Shown here one piece after another: positions 52,802 to 62,154 of a stretch of DNA of 64,000 bases (positions within the stretch are counted from its first letter, which is position 1; each line of letters opens with the position of its first letter). The DNA lies in contig CACGXV010000005.1 of assembly GCA_902577075.1 (NCBI GenBank), forward strand, positions 1 to 64,000, read 5' to 3'. The DNA comes from an uncultured Pelagibacteraceae bacterium (GTDB lineage Bacteria > Pseudomonadota > Alphaproteobacteria > Pelagibacterales > Pelagibacteraceae). The translations under genes and the position numbers were made by a program. The notes beneath the pieces were generated by a model. The model was not told the DNA's origin and made no database searches. It saw only the letters and a program-made list of their open reading frames with translations.

Positions 52802-54161
52802 TTTTTACTTTATTCCTAATAAACCATAGACAAATTAGCGAAGGAATAACCATTAAAGTTGTTATAACAAAAAAAGCACCCCAGTCTCCATTAAGCCAAT
52901 CTACTAGCGCACCTGAAGAAGAGGCAAGAGTAGTCCTTCCGGCTGTTCCTATAGATGCCAATAATGCATATTGAGTTGCAGTATAGGTCCTATCTACTAA
53001 TAAAGAAATAAAGGCAACAAATGCAACTGTCGCAAATGCAGCTGTGATATCGTCAGCTATTACAGCTATTGCAAATAATAATTCTGATTTACCTGTCCAT
53101 GCCAATATTGCAAAAAGCAAATTAGTTAACGCCATCAAACCTCCAGCAAAAAACATAGTTTTTACTGTTCCAGCTCTCATCGCCATTAAACCTCCTAATA
53201 AAGTGAAAACTACGGTTGTTATCCATCCCAATCCTTTAGAGTAAATAGCTATTTGTCCTTTTGAAAAACCAATTTCTTTATAAAAAACAATCGACATACG
53301 TCCTAAAAATGCCTCACCAATTTTAAACAAAAATACAAATCCCAATATTCCTACAGCAATGCTAAATCCATTTTTTTTGAAAAAACTAACTATTGGTCCA
53401 CCAATAGTTCCCGAAATATAAGCAATAAAATTTGTTAAAAAATTATTTGATCCAAGTATATTTAAAATCATTTTATCAGTGGCTTTTTGATTGCTTTGTC
53501 TGTTGTTATCACTTGTCTCATCAATAAACATCAAACCAATATTCATTAAAATAATTAAAATGCCTAAAACTAAAAAAGTTGCTTGCCAATAATTCGATAT
53601 TCCCATGTTTTCAAAAAATTCTGCGGTGAATAAAGCTACAACTCCCCCTAATTTATAACCAGTCCACCATCCAACAACTGCTATAGCTGCCCCTGCTGCC
53701 ATAGATTTACCTTCGTCGGAACTTATTTGTTCTATTCTTAACGCATCAACAGTTATATCTTGAGTTGCAGATGCAATAGCAATAATCAGTCCAACACTTA
53801 TTAAAAGAGCTAAGTTTTGAGTAGGATTTATTAAACTCCAGACAATCAAGCTTAGTAAAATTATCAACTGCATTAGAACAATCCATCCTCTTCTATGACC
53901 TAATTTTTTGGTTAAAAATGGAATTTGTATTCTGTCAATGATTGGAGCCCACAAATAATTAAATGCATACACTCCAAATATTAATCCTGCCCATCCTATG
54001 GTTGATCTGCTTAAGCCTTCTTCTTTTAACCAAAGACTTAAGCTACTTGCAATTAATACCCAAGGAAAACCACTAATAGCACCTAGCAGTAATATCCTCA
54101 GCATACGTATATCTTTGTAAATAAGTAAAGATTCTCTCCAGCTTTGTTTAGTTTCGAGCAT
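52788..54161 (-). CDS. ampG: AmpG-like muropeptide permease (MFS)
   Basis: I place the start at the ATG at 54161 (457 residues), eight bases after a clear GGAGG ribosome site. A TTG 15 bases upstream lies within that site. There are 12 predicted membrane helices, with LGAISGFPWVLIASSLSLWLK at the start, DRIQIPFLTKKLGHRRGW between helices 2 and 3, and DITVDALRIEQ in helix 5, all typical of AmpG proteins that import anhydromuropeptides for wall recycling. The NlpC/P60 peptidase next to it supports the role. The start overlaps the trkH stop (TAATG). Confidence 0.88.
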   Translation of the reverse strand: MLETKQSWRESLLIYKDIRMLRILLLGAISGFPWVLIASSLSLWLKEEGLSRSTIGWAGLIFGVYAFNYLWAPIIDRIQIPFLTKKLGHRRGWIVLMQLIILLSLIVWSLINPTQNLALLISVGLIIAIASATQDITVDALRIEQISSDEGKSMAAGAAIAVVGWWTGYKLGGVVALFTAEFFENMGISNYWQATFLVLGILIILMNIGLMFIDETSDNNRQSNQKATDKMILNILGSNNFLTNFIAYISGTIGGPIVSFFKKNGFSIAVGILGFVFLFKIGEAFLGRMSIVFYKEIGFSKGQIAIYSKGLGWITTVVFTLLGGLMAMRAGTVKTMFFAGGLMALTNLLFAILAWTGKSELLFAIAVIADDITAAFATVAFVAFISLLVDRTYTATQYALLASIGTAGRTTLASSSGALVDWLNGDWGAFFVITTLMVIPSLICLWFIRNKVKIGEK

Positions 54162-55609
54162 TAATATTTCCTCCAAAAAGACGGAATAAACAACACTAAT
54201 ACAGCAAAAAGTTCTAATCTACCTAAAATCATAGCCAAACTTAAAATCCATTTTGAAAAATCAGATAAATTTGAAAAATTACCATTTGGACCAACAATAT
54301 CGCCTAAACCAGGACCTACATTTGATATTGATGTTGCAGCTGCCGATATTGAAGTAGTTAAATCTAGACCACTAGTTGATAATAAAGCTGTTATAACAAA
54401 AAAAATCATAATATATAAAAATATAAAAGATATTATTGATGCTAAAAATTTTTCATCAATATTATTATTTTCGTATTTTATTTTAAATATACCTCTTGGA
54501 TAAATTATTTTCTTTAGTTGTACTGCAATAAACTGAAATAGAATTTGGACTCTAAATATTTTAATCCCACAAGCGGTAGATCCTGCACATCCACCTATGA
54601 ACATAAGGATAAGAAAATAAATTAATGGGAATTGGCCCCAATCACTGAAGTTTTGAGTTACATAACCAGTTCCTGTTAAAATTGATATTACATTAAAAGC
54701 AACTGACCTAATACTTGTGTCAAAAGAACTTTGACTTTTTATAATTAAATATAAATACATCAAGAGAATTGAAAAAATAACAATTTTTATAAAAGTTTTA
54801 ATTTGCGTATCTTTAAAAAATATTTTTTTATCTCCATTAAGATATTTTATATAAGCTATAAATGGAATACTTCCTAAGATTATAAATATTATTGATGTAA
54901 ATTCTATAAGAGAACTATCAAAATAGCCAATTGACTCGTTATAGTTTGAAAATCCTCCTGTTGCTATTGTTGTCATTGAGTGAACAATACTATCAAAAAA
55001 GTTCATCCCAAATATTTTATAAAATAATGCACATATAAAAGTTAATCCTGAGTATACCAAGATCAATCTCAATGCTATTTCTTTTGATCTGGGTAAAATT
55101 TTTTCTGGAGTATCACTTGTAGATATGATGAACAACTGCATCCCACCAATATTCATAAGTGGCATTAAGGTTATTGCCATAATGATTATACCAATTCCCC
55201 CTAACCACTGGAGCATTCCCCTCCAAAGCAGTATACTTTTAGGAGTTTCATTCAGATTGGTGATTATAGTTGATCCAGTCGTAGTGATACCTGACATGCT
55301 CTCAAAAAAAGCATCTGTAAAACTTAATTCAATCTCAGAAAACACGAAAGGAAGTGAGCCAAATATAGCAATACTTAACCAGGACAAAGCAGTTAAAAGA
55401 AACGCTTGAGGTAAACTGATTTTCTTATCATGATCTAAATTTGACAATAAAAAAAGAACTCCAAAAATAATAGTTACAATTCCAGAACTTATAAAACTAG
55501 GATCTACCTCATTATAAAAAAACTGCGCAAAAATTGGCGCAATCATCGATAAACCTAAAATTATTTGTAAAATTCCTAAGGTAAAGAAAACAGTTTTATA
55601 ATTGGACAT
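54161..55609 (-). CDS. trkH: Trk/Ktr potassium uptake channel subunit TrkH
   Basis: Potassium-translocating membrane protein of 482 residues, about ten helices. The four selectivity-filter-like loops are visible: SMSGITTTGSTI, TTIATGGFSNYN, LTGTGYVTQNF, and ATSISNVGPGLGD. FIGGCAGSTACGIKIFR, the TrkH-specific loop, is present. No trkA gene is in the window. Two ATGTCCAAT repeats at the start place an out-of-frame ATG 13 bases before the real start at 55609. Confidence 0.95.
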   Translation of the reverse strand: MSNYKTVFFTLGILQIILGLSMIAPIFAQFFYNEVDPSFISSGIVTIIFGVLFLLSNLDHDKKISLPQAFLLTALSWLSIAIFGSLPFVFSEIELSFTDAFFESMSGITTTGSTIITNLNETPKSILLWRGMLQWLGGIGIIIMAITLMPLMNIGGMQLFIISTSDTPEKILPRSKEIALRLILVYSGLTFICALFYKIFGMNFFDSIVHSMTTIATGGFSNYNESIGYFDSSLIEFTSIIFIILGSIPFIAYIKYLNGDKKIFFKDTQIKTFIKIVIFSILLMYLYLIIKSQSSFDTSIRSVAFNVISILTGTGYVTQNFSDWGQFPLIYFLILMFIGGCAGSTACGIKIFRVQILFQFIAVQLKKIIYPRGIFKIKYENNNIDEKFLASIISFIFLYIMIFFVITALLSTSGLDLTTSISAAATSISNVGPGLGDIVGPNGNFSNLSDFSKWILSLAMILGRLELFAVLVLFIPSFWRKY

Positions 55610-55695
55610 TTTGATTGGACATTATTTTATGGTAAATAAATTTCAACTCTATAAGAATTATTAAAAACGTTATTTTATAGGCTGTTTAATTAAAA

Positions 55696-57264
55696 GTGAT
55701 AGATAAAACCAACATAGACAAAACAAACGCTTGGCCCTTTGTTGAGGCTAAAAAGCTTCTAAGAGAGAGAAAAAATAATATTGAAAACAAGGGAAAAATT
55801 ATTCTTCAAACAGGATATGGCCCTAGCGGTTTACCGCACATTGGTACCTTCGGTGAAGTAGCAAGAACCTCAATGATTGTTAATGCTTTAAATCATTTAT
55901 CAGATTTCCCAAAAGAAATAATTACTTTTTCTGACGACATGGATGGACTTAGAAAAGTTCCTGAAAATATTCCGAATCCCAAAAAACTTCGAGAAAATCT
56001 TCATAAACCCTTAACCCAAGTTCCAGATCCTTTTGAAAAATTTAATAGTTTTGGCGAACATAATAATGAAATGTTAAAAAATTTCTTAGATAAATTTAAT
56101 TTTGAATATAGTTTTAAAAGTTCATCAGTTTTATATAAGTCTGGTTTTTTCAATGATACTTTAAAATTAATTTTAGAAAATTATGAAGGAATAATGAACA
56201 TAATTATTCCTACCCTTGGTAAAGAAAGACAAAAAACATATTCTCCATTTTTACCAATATGTCCAGATACAGGGGTTGTATTGGAAATACCAGTCTCAGA
56301 ATTAGATACAAAAAATTTAAAAATAATTTTTGATAATAATGGCAAAAAATTAGAACAAAGTATTTTAGATGGAAATTGTAAATTACAATGGAAAGTAGAT
56401 TGGGCTATGAGATGGTATGCCCTTGATGTAGATTTTGAAATGTATGGGAAAGATTTGATTGAGAGTGCAATTTTATCCTCAAAAATCATAAAATTATTAG
56501 GCAAGTCAAATCCATCTGGATTTGCATATGAGTTATTTTTAGATGAAAAAGGTGAAAAAATATCAAAGTCAAAAGGAAATGGTATTACAATTGATCAATG
56601 GTTGGAATATGCATCACCTGAAAGTCTCTCTTTGTATATGTACCAGAATCCTAAAAGAGCAAAAAAACTTTATAGAGAAGTAGTACCAAAGGCTGTTGAT
56701 GAATATCTTGATTTTATAGAAAAAGGTAAAACTCAAAATGAACTTCAAAAACTAATGAACCCCGTATGGCATGTGCATAACTCAGAGATACCAGAGGAAA
56801 ATTCTATTATGTCATTCTCAATGCTATTGAATTTAGTTGAGACCAGCAATGCTGATAATAAAGAATTACTTTGGAAGTTTGTTAAGAAATATAAGAAAGA
56901 TATTAATGAAGATATGCATCCAATTTTTGACAAGTTAATATCTTATGCAATTAAATATTTTAATGACGTAATAAAATCTAAAAAGATTTATAAAAAACCA
57001 AATGAAAGCGAAAAGATTGCTCTAGAGGCTTTAATAAAGTCTTTAGATAATTGCGACGACGCAATGAAACCAGAGGACATCCAGACCACAATTTATACAG
57101 TCGGCAAAGAGAACGGCTATAAAGAAAATTTGCGTGATTGGTTTAAATTAATATATGAGGTAGTTTTTGGGGTAGAAAATGGACCAAGATTCGGTTTTTT
57201 TATAAGTTTTTTTGGAGTCCAAGAAACTAAAGAATTAATAAAAAGTAAATTAGAGAATGTTTAA
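55696..57264 (+). CDS. lysK: class I lysyl-tRNA synthetase LysK
   Basis: Charges tRNA-Lys. The 522-residue protein is the class I type found in archaea, spirochaetes and alphaproteobacteria, not the class II LysS. It has the HIGH-type motif in GPSGLPHIGT (residues 48-51), TFSDDMDGLRKVPENIP, DWAMRWYALDVDFEMYGKD, and the KMSKS-type KISKS at 288-292. The start is GTG at 55696. It is divergent from trkH, and its last 8 bases overlap pyrD. Confidence 0.95.
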   Translation: MIDKTNIDKTNAWPFVEAKKLLRERKNNIENKGKIILQTGYGPSGLPHIGTFGEVARTSMIVNALNHLSDFPKEIITFSDDMDGLRKVPENIPNPKKLRENLHKPLTQVPDPFEKFNSFGEHNNEMLKNFLDKFNFEYSFKSSSVLYKSGFFNDTLKLILENYEGIMNIIIPTLGKERQKTYSPFLPICPDTGVVLEIPVSELDTKNLKIIFDNNGKKLEQSILDGNCKLQWKVDWAMRWYALDVDFEMYGKDLIESAILSSKIIKLLGKSNPSGFAYELFLDEKGEKISKSKGNGITIDQWLEYASPESLSLYMYQNPKRAKKLYREVVPKAVDEYLDFIEKGKTQNELQKLMNPVWHVHNSEIPEENSIMSFSMLLNLVETSNADNKELLWKFVKKYKKDINEDMHPIFDKLISYAIKYFNDVIKSKKIYKKPNESEKIALEALIKSLDNCDDAMKPEDIQTTIYTVGKENGYKENLRDWFKLIYEVVFGVENGPRFGFFISFFGVQETKELIKSKLENV

Positions 57265-58297
57265 TATTTTAAGACCACTAATCTTTAAATTTAGCCCTGA
57301 AGTAGCTCATTCTTTAGCAATAAAAGCACTAAAGTTGAATAATATTCCTTACTCAAAGCCTAAAGATAGTCATATTTTAGAAATAACTTTTTGCGAAAAA
57401 AAATTATCTTCACCAATTGGTGTTGCTGCAGGATTTGATAAAAATGCTGAGGTATATAATCATCTGTTTAATCTTGGATTTGGTTTTGTTGAAGTAGGGA
57501 CGATTACGCCAAAACCTCAATTTGGCAACCCTAAACCAAGAGTTTTTAGACTTGAAGAAGATGAGGCTCTTATAAATAGATTGGGCTTTAATAACTCTGG
57601 TTCAGAGGAAATCAGCAAGAGGATCAAGGAAAATAATAGAAAAGGTTTCTTAGGAATAAATATTGGACCAAATAAAGACTCCACAAATAGAGTTAATGAT
57701 TTTTTAATTTGTTTTCGTAAATTTTATAATTTAGCTGATTATATAACTATAAACATCTCTTCACCAAATACAGAAAATTTAAGAGACTTTCATAACCAGG
57801 ATGAACTTAACTCATTGATTGACAAAATAAAAAATGAAAAAAAAGAGTTAAATTCAAATATTCCACTAGCAATAAAAGTCTCACCTGATCTTAATGACGA
57901 TCAAATTAATCAAGTATCCAAGATTATCATGGAACAAGAGATAGGTATCATTATTGTTTCCAATACCACAGATAAGAATAGAGAAAATTTAAAAAATATA
58001 AATAAACTAGAAAAAGGTGGACTATCAGGCAAACCAATTGCAAAAATTTCAAATGAGGCAATTTCTAAATTTTATAAAATTTTAAAAGATAAAACAAAAA
58101 TAATAGGAGTGGGTGGTGTTAGTAATGGAGAGGATGCTTTTGAAAAAATCACTTCTGGAGCAACACTCGTCCAATTGTATACTGGAATGGTTTATAGAGG
58201 TCCTCGTATAGCTTCAAAAATAAGTAAAGAATTAATTGATTTGTTAAAAAATAAGGGGTTTAAAAATGTTTCAGAAGCTATTGGAACTAAAAATTAA
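57257..58297 (+). CDS. pyrD: dihydroorotate dehydrogenase (quinone) PyrD
   Basis: Membrane-associated FMN enzyme of pyrimidine synthesis (class 2). The 346-residue protein has the N-terminal helical extension of class 2 enzymes (PEVAHSLAIKALKL), then PIGVAAGFDKNAEVY, FVEVGTITPKPQ, GNPKPRVFRL, the catalytic serine in NISSPNTENLR, and GVGGVSNGEDAFEKI near the end. It overlaps lysK by 8 bases. Confidence 0.97.
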   Translation: MFNILRPLIFKFSPEVAHSLAIKALKLNNIPYSKPKDSHILEITFCEKKLSSPIGVAAGFDKNAEVYNHLFNLGFGFVEVGTITPKPQFGNPKPRVFRLEEDEALINRLGFNNSGSEEISKRIKENNRKGFLGINIGPNKDSTNRVNDFLICFRKFYNLADYITINISSPNTENLRDFHNQDELNSLIDKIKNEKKELNSNIPLAIKVSPDLNDDQINQVSKIIMEQEIGIIIVSNTTDKNRENLKNINKLEKGGLSGKPIAKISNEAISKFYKILKDKTKIIGVGGVSNGEDAFEKITSGATLVQLYTGMVYRGPRIASKISKELIDLLKNKGFKNVSEAIGTKN

Positions 58298-58299
58298 TC

Positions 58300-58328
58300 T
58301 TGACGCGATAAGATTCAGATCCTATACA
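58300..58328 (+). promoter_or_regulatory. promoter of rpmB
   Basis: TTGACG (58300-58305) and TATACA (58323-58328) are separated by exactly 17 bases. The predicted start near 58335 lies only about six bases before the rpmB ATG at 58341, so the transcript would be almost leaderless. The -35 box begins three bases after the pyrD stop codon. Confidence 0.72.
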
Positions 58329-58340
58329 GGCTCATAAATT

Positions 58341-58622
58341 ATGTCTAAAAAATGCGAACTTACTGGAAAAATCCCTCTTAAGGGTCATAACGTTAGTCAT
58401 GCTAACAATAAGACTAAAAGAAGATTTCTTCCAAATCTAAAAAAAGTTAAGTTTAAAAGCGAACTACTTAAGAGAAGTTTAAGATTAACCGTCTCAAATG
58501 CTGGCGTTAGATCGGTAGATAAAAAAGGTAGTTTTGACCAATTTCTAATTTCAGCTAAGTCTAGAGATTTGTCGTTAAGGCTAAAAAAATTAAAAAAATC
58601 CTTAGTCAGTAAATCAGCATAA
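58341..58622 (+). CDS. rpmB: 50S ribosomal protein L28
   Basis: The 93-residue protein begins [29 protein letters not shown], the L28 hallmark (key parts CxLTGK and [14 protein letters not shown]). Length suits alphaproteobacterial L28. The stop overlaps the next gene by one base (TAATG). Confidence 0.97.
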   Translation: MSKKCELTGKIPLKGHNVSHANNKTKRRFLPNLKKVKFKSELLKRSLRLTVSNAGVRSVDKKGSFDQFLISAKSRDLSLRLKKLKKSLVSKSA

Positions 58623-59170
58623 TGAACAAAGTATTTCTAACACTCTCATTTTTAATGGGATTGGTTGTCTTATCATCTAATTATTTAGTACAATTTCCAA
58701 TTCAATATTACGGACTTCAAGACATTCTTACATATGGGGCATTTAGTTATCCAATAGCTTTTTTAATTACTGATCTGGCAAATAGATCTTTTGGTAAATT
58801 AGTTGCTAGAAAAATTGTCTATATTGGATTTACAATAGGAATTTTGTTTACACTAATTTTCTCAACAAATTTTGCAGATTTAATCTCTGTAAGAATAGCG
58901 ATCGGTTCAGGTACAGCATTTATTATTGCTCAATTACTGGATGTACAAATATTTGATCAATTAAGAAAAAAAAAATGGTTTATTGCGCCCCTGGCTTCTT
59001 CATTAATTGGTTCCACAGTTGACACATTCTTATTCTTTTCAATTTCATTTTATGGAACAGGAATACCTTGGATAACACTTTCTTTGGGTGATCTAGTGGT
59101 AAAGATCTTCATAGCTTTAGTAATGTTGATACCTTTTAGATTATTATTAGGTACTTTAAAACCTGCTTAA
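58622..59170 (+). CDS. VUT/YhhQ-family transporter, probable queuosine-precursor transporter
   Basis: A 182-residue membrane protein with about five or six helices. It matches the YhhQ (DUF165, vitamin uptake-like) family: YGLQDILTYGAFSYPIAFLITDLANRSFGK near the first helices (the key FxLTDLxNRxFG is that of the family), IIAQLLDVQIFDQLR, and ASSLIGSTVDTFLFFSISF. In E. coli the homologue takes up queuosine precursors. It overlaps rpmB by one base, and its stop is one base from the convergent aguA stop. Confidence 0.85.
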   Translation: MNKVFLTLSFLMGLVVLSSNYLVQFPIQYYGLQDILTYGAFSYPIAFLITDLANRSFGKLVARKIVYIGFTIGILFTLIFSTNFADLISVRIAIGSGTAFIIAQLLDVQIFDQLRKKKWFIAPLASSLIGSTVDTFLFFSISFYGTGIPWITLSLGDLVVKIFIALVMLIPFRLLLGTLKPA

Positions 59171-59171
59171 T

Positions 59172-60236
59172 TCAAATTTTTGGTTCTTGTTGTGTCATGC
59201 AATGAATGGCTCCAAAACCCCAAATTAAATCACTACAATCAATTGCAACAACTCTTCTTTTAGTAAAAAATTTTCTAAAAATTTTTAAAACTTTTTTGTC
59301 TTCTTTTACATTAAATACTGGAACTAATACTGTTTTATTACTTATGAAAAAATTTAAATAACTTGCTGGGACACGTATTTTGTCTATGACAACTTGGCTT
59401 GGCATTGGAATCTTTATAATTTTGAATTTTTTTCCATTTTCATCATAACTATTTCTTAATATTTTTAAATTTTCTTTAAGAGCTTTATAATTTTCGTCTG
59501 ATCTTTTATTTTCTACAGCTATCATAATTGTACTTTTTGAGACAAATCTTGCAATATCATCGATATGACCATGTGTATCATCTCCAACAATTCCTTTATT
59601 AAGCCAAATAAAATTTTTAACATTTAAATATTTTGAAAACATATTTTCATAGTCAACTTTTTTGAATCCTATATTTCTTTCTTGTTTTCTGCCTAACAAA
59701 CACTCCCTCGTTAGCAATATGGAGCCAGATCCATTATTATCAAACGCACCTCCCTCCATTACTACTCTTTCAAATTTGTTTGAATTTATCTTTTTAGGCA
59801 AGATACTTTCAATATTTAAGTATCTACTAATATAATTATTGATTTTATTGTCATTTCTAAAATTTTTATATTTTGACCAGGCATTAAATTTAAAATCAAG
59901 CATAGTTTTTTCTCTATTTTTTTTGTTGATTAAAAATATTGGTCCAGAGTCTCTTAACCAAAGTCTGTCTGTCTTAAGTTTATGAAATTTAATATTAGAT
60001 ATATTGCAACCTATTTTTTTTAAATATATTCTTGTGATCTCTATACTTTTTGTATTATTGACTAATAAATCTATTCTTTGATGTTTTGTTAAATATTTAA
60101 TTATTTTTCCAACTACATTTGGAATTTTATCAAATAATCCAGGCCAATCATTTTTATTGTGAGGCCATGACATCCAAACTGATTTTTGAGGCTCCCATTC
60201 TGCGGGCATTCTGAATTCGCCTATTTTTTTACTCAT
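59172..60236 (-). CDS. aguA: agmatine deiminase AguA
   Basis: Converts agmatine to N-carbamoylputrescine. The 354-residue protein has PAEWEPQKSVWMSWPHNKNDWPG, TDRLWLRDSGPIFLIN, VMEGGAFDNNGSGSILLT, GDDTHGHIDDIARF, and the catalytic cysteine C346 in GAIHCMTQQ, the full set of the family. It overlaps the end of aguB by 8 bases and is the last gene of the polyamine operon. Confidence 0.96.
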   Translation of the reverse strand: MSKKIGEFRMPAEWEPQKSVWMSWPHNKNDWPGLFDKIPNVVGKIIKYLTKHQRIDLLVNNTKSIEITRIYLKKIGCNISNIKFHKLKTDRLWLRDSGPIFLINKKNREKTMLDFKFNAWSKYKNFRNDNKINNYISRYLNIESILPKKINSNKFERVVMEGGAFDNNGSGSILLTRECLLGRKQERNIGFKKVDYENMFSKYLNVKNFIWLNKGIVGDDTHGHIDDIARFVSKSTIMIAVENKRSDENYKALKENLKILRNSYDENGKKFKIIKIPMPSQVVIDKIRVPASYLNFFISNKTVLVPVFNVKEDKKVLKIFRKFFTKRRVVAIDCSDLIWGFGAIHCMTQQEPKI

Positions 60237-61110
60237 CTTCTGGATTTTTTAGAATATCTTTATAAAATTCAGTCCTTCTGTCTCTTAAAAAAGGCCAATG
60301 CTGTCTTGCAGTATCTATTTTTTTATAATCTATTTCACAAACTAAAATATCTTCTTTTTTATTTCCTGCTTTTGCAATTACTTTACCACTAGGATCTATC
60401 ACCATTGAATTACCCCAAAATTCAATTTTTTTCTTACCTTTCGTCTCTGCCCCAACTCTATTTATGGCAGCCACATAAGTTCCATTAGCAATAGCATGAG
60501 ATTTTTGCATTGTGATCCAAGAGTCTAATTGAGATTTTCCAAACTTTCTTTTTTCTTTTGGATGCCATCCAATAGCAGTAGGATAAAAAATAATTTGAGC
60601 TCCTTTTAAAGCTGTTAATCTAGCTGCTTCGGGAAACCATTGATCCCAACATATGAGAGGACCTATCTTTCCAAATTTTGTCTTAACACTTTTAAATCCT
60701 AGGTCTCCGGGACTGAAATAAAATTTTTCATAATACCCTGGGTCATCAGGAATGTGCATCTTACGATATTTAGACAAAACATTACCATTTTCATCAATAA
60801 TGATACTAGTGTTGTGATAAAACCCAGATGTTTTTTTTTCAAACATCGTAATATTCAATACAACACCAAGCTCCTTTGCTAAATCACAAAATATTCTAGA
60901 GATTTTCCCTGGAATTTTTTCTGCCAATTTAAAGTTTGAATGACTTTCCGTTTGGCAAAAATAATTAGTCAAAAACAGCTCTGGAAGACAAATAATTTTT
61001 GCCTTTTTTTTGGCAGCTTTTCTAATATTTTTTATGGCTAAATCAATATTAGATTGAATTGTACCTAAAGATTTACTTTGTATTAATCCTATTTTGATTT
61101 TTTTGATCAT
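60229..61110 (-). CDS. aguB: N-carbamoylputrescine amidase AguB
   Basis: Nitrilase-superfamily enzyme that hydrolyses N-carbamoylputrescine to putrescine. The 293-residue protein has the catalytic triad: E44 in CLPELFLTNYF, a lysine in KYRKMHIPDDPGYYEKFYF, and a cysteine in GPLICWDQWFPEAARL. The PDDPGYYEKFYFSPGD segment marks AguB within the family. It lies three bases after the deoxyhypusine-synthase-like gene. Confidence 0.95.
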   Translation of the reverse strand: MIKKIKIGLIQSKSLGTIQSNIDLAIKNIRKAAKKKAKIICLPELFLTNYFCQTESHSNFKLAEKIPGKISRIFCDLAKELGVVLNITMFEKKTSGFYHNTSIIIDENGNVLSKYRKMHIPDDPGYYEKFYFSPGDLGFKSVKTKFGKIGPLICWDQWFPEAARLTALKGAQIIFYPTAIGWHPKEKRKFGKSQLDSWITMQKSHAIANGTYVAAINRVGAETKGKKKIEFWGNSMVIDPSGKVIAKAGNKKEDILVCEIDYKKIDTARQHWPFLRDRRTEFYKDILKNPEDE

Positions 61111-61113
61111 TAA

Positions 61114-62154
61114 TCAAAATATCTTGGAAAAATTTTTTCTCTCTCTATTTTTCCATTCACCTTTATGATAAGCGTCACTTGCTATTAAGGGTAATACACT
61201 TGTTGCTTCTGCAAAAACCATTTGCTCTTTGGTAATATCTACTTTGCCCCATGAACTTGCTTCTTTTAATGTTGAACTACTGCATGCTCCATCTCTAGAA
61301 TCAGCAACTGTTATTTGAATAGCATATTTATGCATATCTACATTTTTACCTAAAAGTTCAGCACATATGACAGTATCTTGAATAAAATTTTTTGGTACAC
61401 CTCCACCAATCATAAAAAGTCCTGACCCTTTAGATTTTATTTTAATTTCAGTCAATTCTCTAAACTCTCGTATTGAGTCAATAGTAATATGTCTTTTTGG
61501 ATTTCTTTCTTGGTGCATCACAAGTCCAAATCCAGCACTTGAATCAGTAAACGCAGGACAGAAAATTGGAACATTATTGTCATAGGCAACTTCTATTAAC
61601 GAATCTTTCTTTTTTGCGTAAGTTTTAAGATATTTTCCAATTTCTTTTATGAATTCTCTTGACGTATAACTTTTGGGCTCCAATTGATCTGCGATTTCCC
61701 CGATGGTTTTATCGCACATCTGAAGCTCTTCCTCATTTATGTAAGTATCATATATTCTATCAACGTAATTATTTCTTAACTCTGTATCATCTTGATACTG
61801 CGATCCCTGATAATGCTTAAAACCAAGTGCCTCAAAAAAATCCATATCAATAATTGAAGCCCCAGTAGCTACTATAGCATCAACCATATTATATTTAACT
61901 AAATCTCTATAAATATGCATACATCCTGCAGCTGAAGTTGATCCTGCGAGTGTTAAAAAGATTGTGCAATCTTTATCTCTTATCATTTCATTAAAAATAT
62001 TTGCAGCATTTGCAGTCTCTCTTGAAACGAAAGACATTTTTTCCATTGAGGAAACAATATTTCGAGCGTCAAAAGAAGTTATATCAATATGCTCTACTTC
62101 TTTACTGAGTAAATCACTTTTTCTATTACTTGATAGGTTTTTATTGTCTGACAT
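61114..62154 (-). CDS. deoxyhypusine synthase-like protein, probable homospermidine synthase
   Basis: A 346-residue member of the deoxyhypusine synthase family. NAD-site segments TLAGSTSAAG and VATGASIIDMDF are present, as are CPAFTDSSAGFG and the catalytic lysine K304 in EASSWGKVD, which aligns with the DHS lysine. Bacteria lack the eIF5A substrate, and bacterial members (SpeY-like) are known to make homospermidine from putrescine and spermidine or from two putrescines. Its place in an operon with three putrescine genes fits this. The exact product is inference. The stop and start overlap the decarboxylase gene by one base. Confidence 0.88.
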   Translation of the reverse strand: MSDNKNLSSNRKSDLLSKEVEHIDITSFDARNIVSSMEKMSFVSRETANAANIFNEMIRDKDCTIFLTLAGSTSAAGCMHIYRDLVKYNMVDAIVATGASIIDMDFFEALGFKHYQGSQYQDDTELRNNYVDRIYDTYINEEELQMCDKTIGEIADQLEPKSYTSREFIKEIGKYLKTYAKKKDSLIEVAYDNNVPIFCPAFTDSSAGFGLVMHQERNPKRHITIDSIREFRELTEIKIKSKGSGLFMIGGGVPKNFIQDTVICAELLGKNVDMHKYAIQITVADSRDGACSSSTLKEASSWGKVDITKEQMVFAEATSVLPLIASDAYHKGEWKNRERKNFSKIF

